Shown: one piece after another, positions 15,839 to 16,737 of the stretch | How positions within the stretch are numbered: position 1 is the first letter of the stretch | How the letters are laid out: each line of letters starts with the position of its first letter | Assembly (NCBI GenBank): GCA_023386455.1 | Contig: JAEWJO010000528.1 | Coordinates: 1-16,737, forward strand | Source of the DNA: Pseudomonadota bacterium | Lineage (GTDB): Bacteria > Myxococcota_A > Polyangia > Haliangiales > Haliangiaceae | Direction: 5' to 3' | DNA: 16,737 nt | Notes under the pieces: model-generated | What the model was told of the DNA's origin: nothing | Seen by the model: the letters and a program-made list of their open reading frames with translations, nothing else | Database searches by the model: none | Position numbers and translations under genes: made by a program

Positions 15839-16737
15839 GTGTCGCGATTCCCGGGCCTGTCGAATGCAGGCGAGAGCGTTCCGGCCTCGATCTTCGCGAA
15901 GCTCAGGGAGCATCTGGCCCGCTTTCCGGGCGACTTCATCCCGCTCCAGATCGGCGATACCCACCTTCACCCGCCGGTGACGCTCGACACGGTCGCGTGG
16001 GCGGACCTGACGATCGGCGACGTCTACTCCTACGGGACGCCGGCCGGGTGGGCGCCGCTCGTCGCCGCGATCGTCGAGAAGGCGCGCGCGAGGAACCGGC
16101 TGCCGGTCGGCGAGGCGAACGTCCAGATCGCGTGCGGCGCGACCCACGCGCTGTCGGCGGCCGTCCAGGCGCTGTGCGACCGCGGCGAGGAGCTGATCCT
16201 CATGACGCCGCACTGGCCGCTCATCAAGGGCATGGCGATCGGACACGGCGTCGTCCCGGTCGAGACGCTGTTCGCGGCGGACCTCGAGCCGGTGCTCGAG
16301 GCGGCGATCACGCCGCGCACCGCCGCGATCTACGTCGCGACCCCCAATAACCCCGACGGCGCGATGCTGACGGCGGCGCAGCTCGATGCGATCGCGCGCG
16401 TCGCCGAGCGTCACGCGCTGTGGATCCTCGCCGACGAGGTCTACGAGGACTACGGCTACGACGCGGAGCACGTGTCGATCGCGACGCACCCGCTCGCCGC
16501 GCCCAGGACGGTGACGGTGTTCTCGTTCGCGAAGAGCTACGCGCAGGCAGGCCTCCGCGTCGGCTACGCGCTCGCGCCGGAGCCGGTCGCCTCGGCGATG
16601 AAGAAGCTCGTCAACCACTCGGTCTACAACGTGCCGGTCGCGATGCAGCGCGCGGCGCTCGGCGCGATGACGTCGGGCGCGCCGTTCCTCGCCGGTGCTC
16701 GAGGCGGCGATCACGCCGCGCACCGCCGCGATCTACG
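15839..16737 (+). CDS. Class I/II PLP-dependent aminotransferase, N-terminal part (cut by window edge)
   Basis: The start is GTG at 15839 (product begins MSRFPGLSN), and 284 codons read as a normal fold type I aminotransferase. Key positions are YSYGTPAG (63-70) in the substrate entry region, CGATHAL (99-105), TPNNPDG with the PLP-contacting N171, ADEVYEDY with D199 and Y202, and SFAKSY with the Schiff-base Lys232. GLRVGY carries R240. The enzyme should be cytosolic and move an amino group between an amino acid and a 2-oxo acid; the substrate is not evident. From 16691 to the edge the sequence repeats 16288-16334 exactly but in another frame, so residues after 284 are not credible as aminotransferase. 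It is divergent from the glycosyltransferase gene with 36 bp between starts and no SD sequence. Confidence 0.88.
   Translation, partial: MSRFPGLSNAGESVPASIFAKLREHLARFPGDFIPLQIGDTHLHPPVTLDTVAWADLTIGDVYSYGTPAGWAPLVAAIVEKARARNRLPVGEANVQIACGATHALSAAVQALCDRGEELILMTPHWPLIKGMAIGHGVVPVETLFAADLEPVLEAAITPRTAAIYVATPNNPDGAMLTAAQLDAIARVAERHALWILADEVYEDYGYDAEHVSIATHPLAAPRTVTVFSFAKSYAQAGLRVGYALAPEPVASAMKKLVNHSVYNVPVAMQRAALGAMTSGAPFLAGARGGDHAAHRRDL
16691..16737 (+). repeat. 47-bp exact copy of 16288-16334 at the window end
   Basis: The last 47 bases are identical to positions 16288-16334 in the same gene and orientation. Identity starts abruptly: the bases before each copy differ (GA versus TC). The first copy is read in phase as part of VLEAAITPRTAAIY, and the second falls in a different codon phase. 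A sequence ending in an exact internal copy of k-mer-like length is typical of an assembly misjoin. Confidence 0.9.

Noticed and set aside
15803..16723. Extension of the glycosyltransferase frame upstream of 15802
   Set aside because: The frame stays open far into the divergent aminotransferase gene, but the translated extension is Arg-rich nonsense and lies antisense to conserved PLP-enzyme motifs.

Overview
The window is GC-rich and fully packed with genes, with no gap above 160 bp. It most resembles a chromosome fragment of a Myxococcota (former Deltaproteobacteria) bacterium. The pointers are a zinc-ribbon Ser/Thr kinase with a periplasmic PEGA domain, a lipoprotein with thrombospondin type 3 calcium-binding repeats, a secreted TPR protein with a proline-rich linker, and a GC-saturated third codon position. 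The taxonomic call is inference from gene content, not from a marker gene.

Left part (1-9314, all on the minus strand). Five genes form one overlapping chain: a membrane protein with a TIG-like domain and a long coiled coil, a MoxR-type AAA+ ATPase, a DUF58 protein, a BatA-like membrane vWA protein, and a large membrane protein carrying two vWA domains around a degenerate amidotransferase-like domain. Every junction overlaps by 1 or 4 bases, and each downstream gene has a Shine-Dalgarno (SD) sequence. This is a MoxR/vWA chaperone-type system: an ATPase and adaptor in the cytosol, and vWA and coiled-coil modules predicted in the periplasm. A lipoprotein gene follows 52 bp downstream and runs off the left edge.

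Middle part (9447-13191). A minus-strand lipoprotein with calcium-binding repeats is divergent, over 159 bp, from a plus-strand kinase gene. A secreted TPR protein follows the kinase 13 bp downstream. Kinase and TPR protein both carry repetitive Pro-rich linkers in predicted periplasmic parts and probably work together.

Right part (13193-16737). A GT-C (ArnT/PMT-like) membrane glycosyltransferase with a long C-terminal soluble domain ends one base from the stop codon of the TPR gene. It is divergent, with only 36 bp between start codons, from a class I PLP aminotransferase that runs off the right edge. The last 47 bases of the window are an exact copy of an internal part of that aminotransferase gene in another reading frame, which looks like an assembly artefact.

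The most interesting general signal is regulatory. Genes that begin transcription units have no SD sequence. Instead a TANNNT hexamer ends only 6-8 bases before the start codon, or before a TTG in one ambiguous case. Genes inside operons all have an SD sequence. This points to widespread leaderless mRNAs in this organism. No tRNA, rRNA, CRISPR, insertion sequence or T-tract terminator was recognised.
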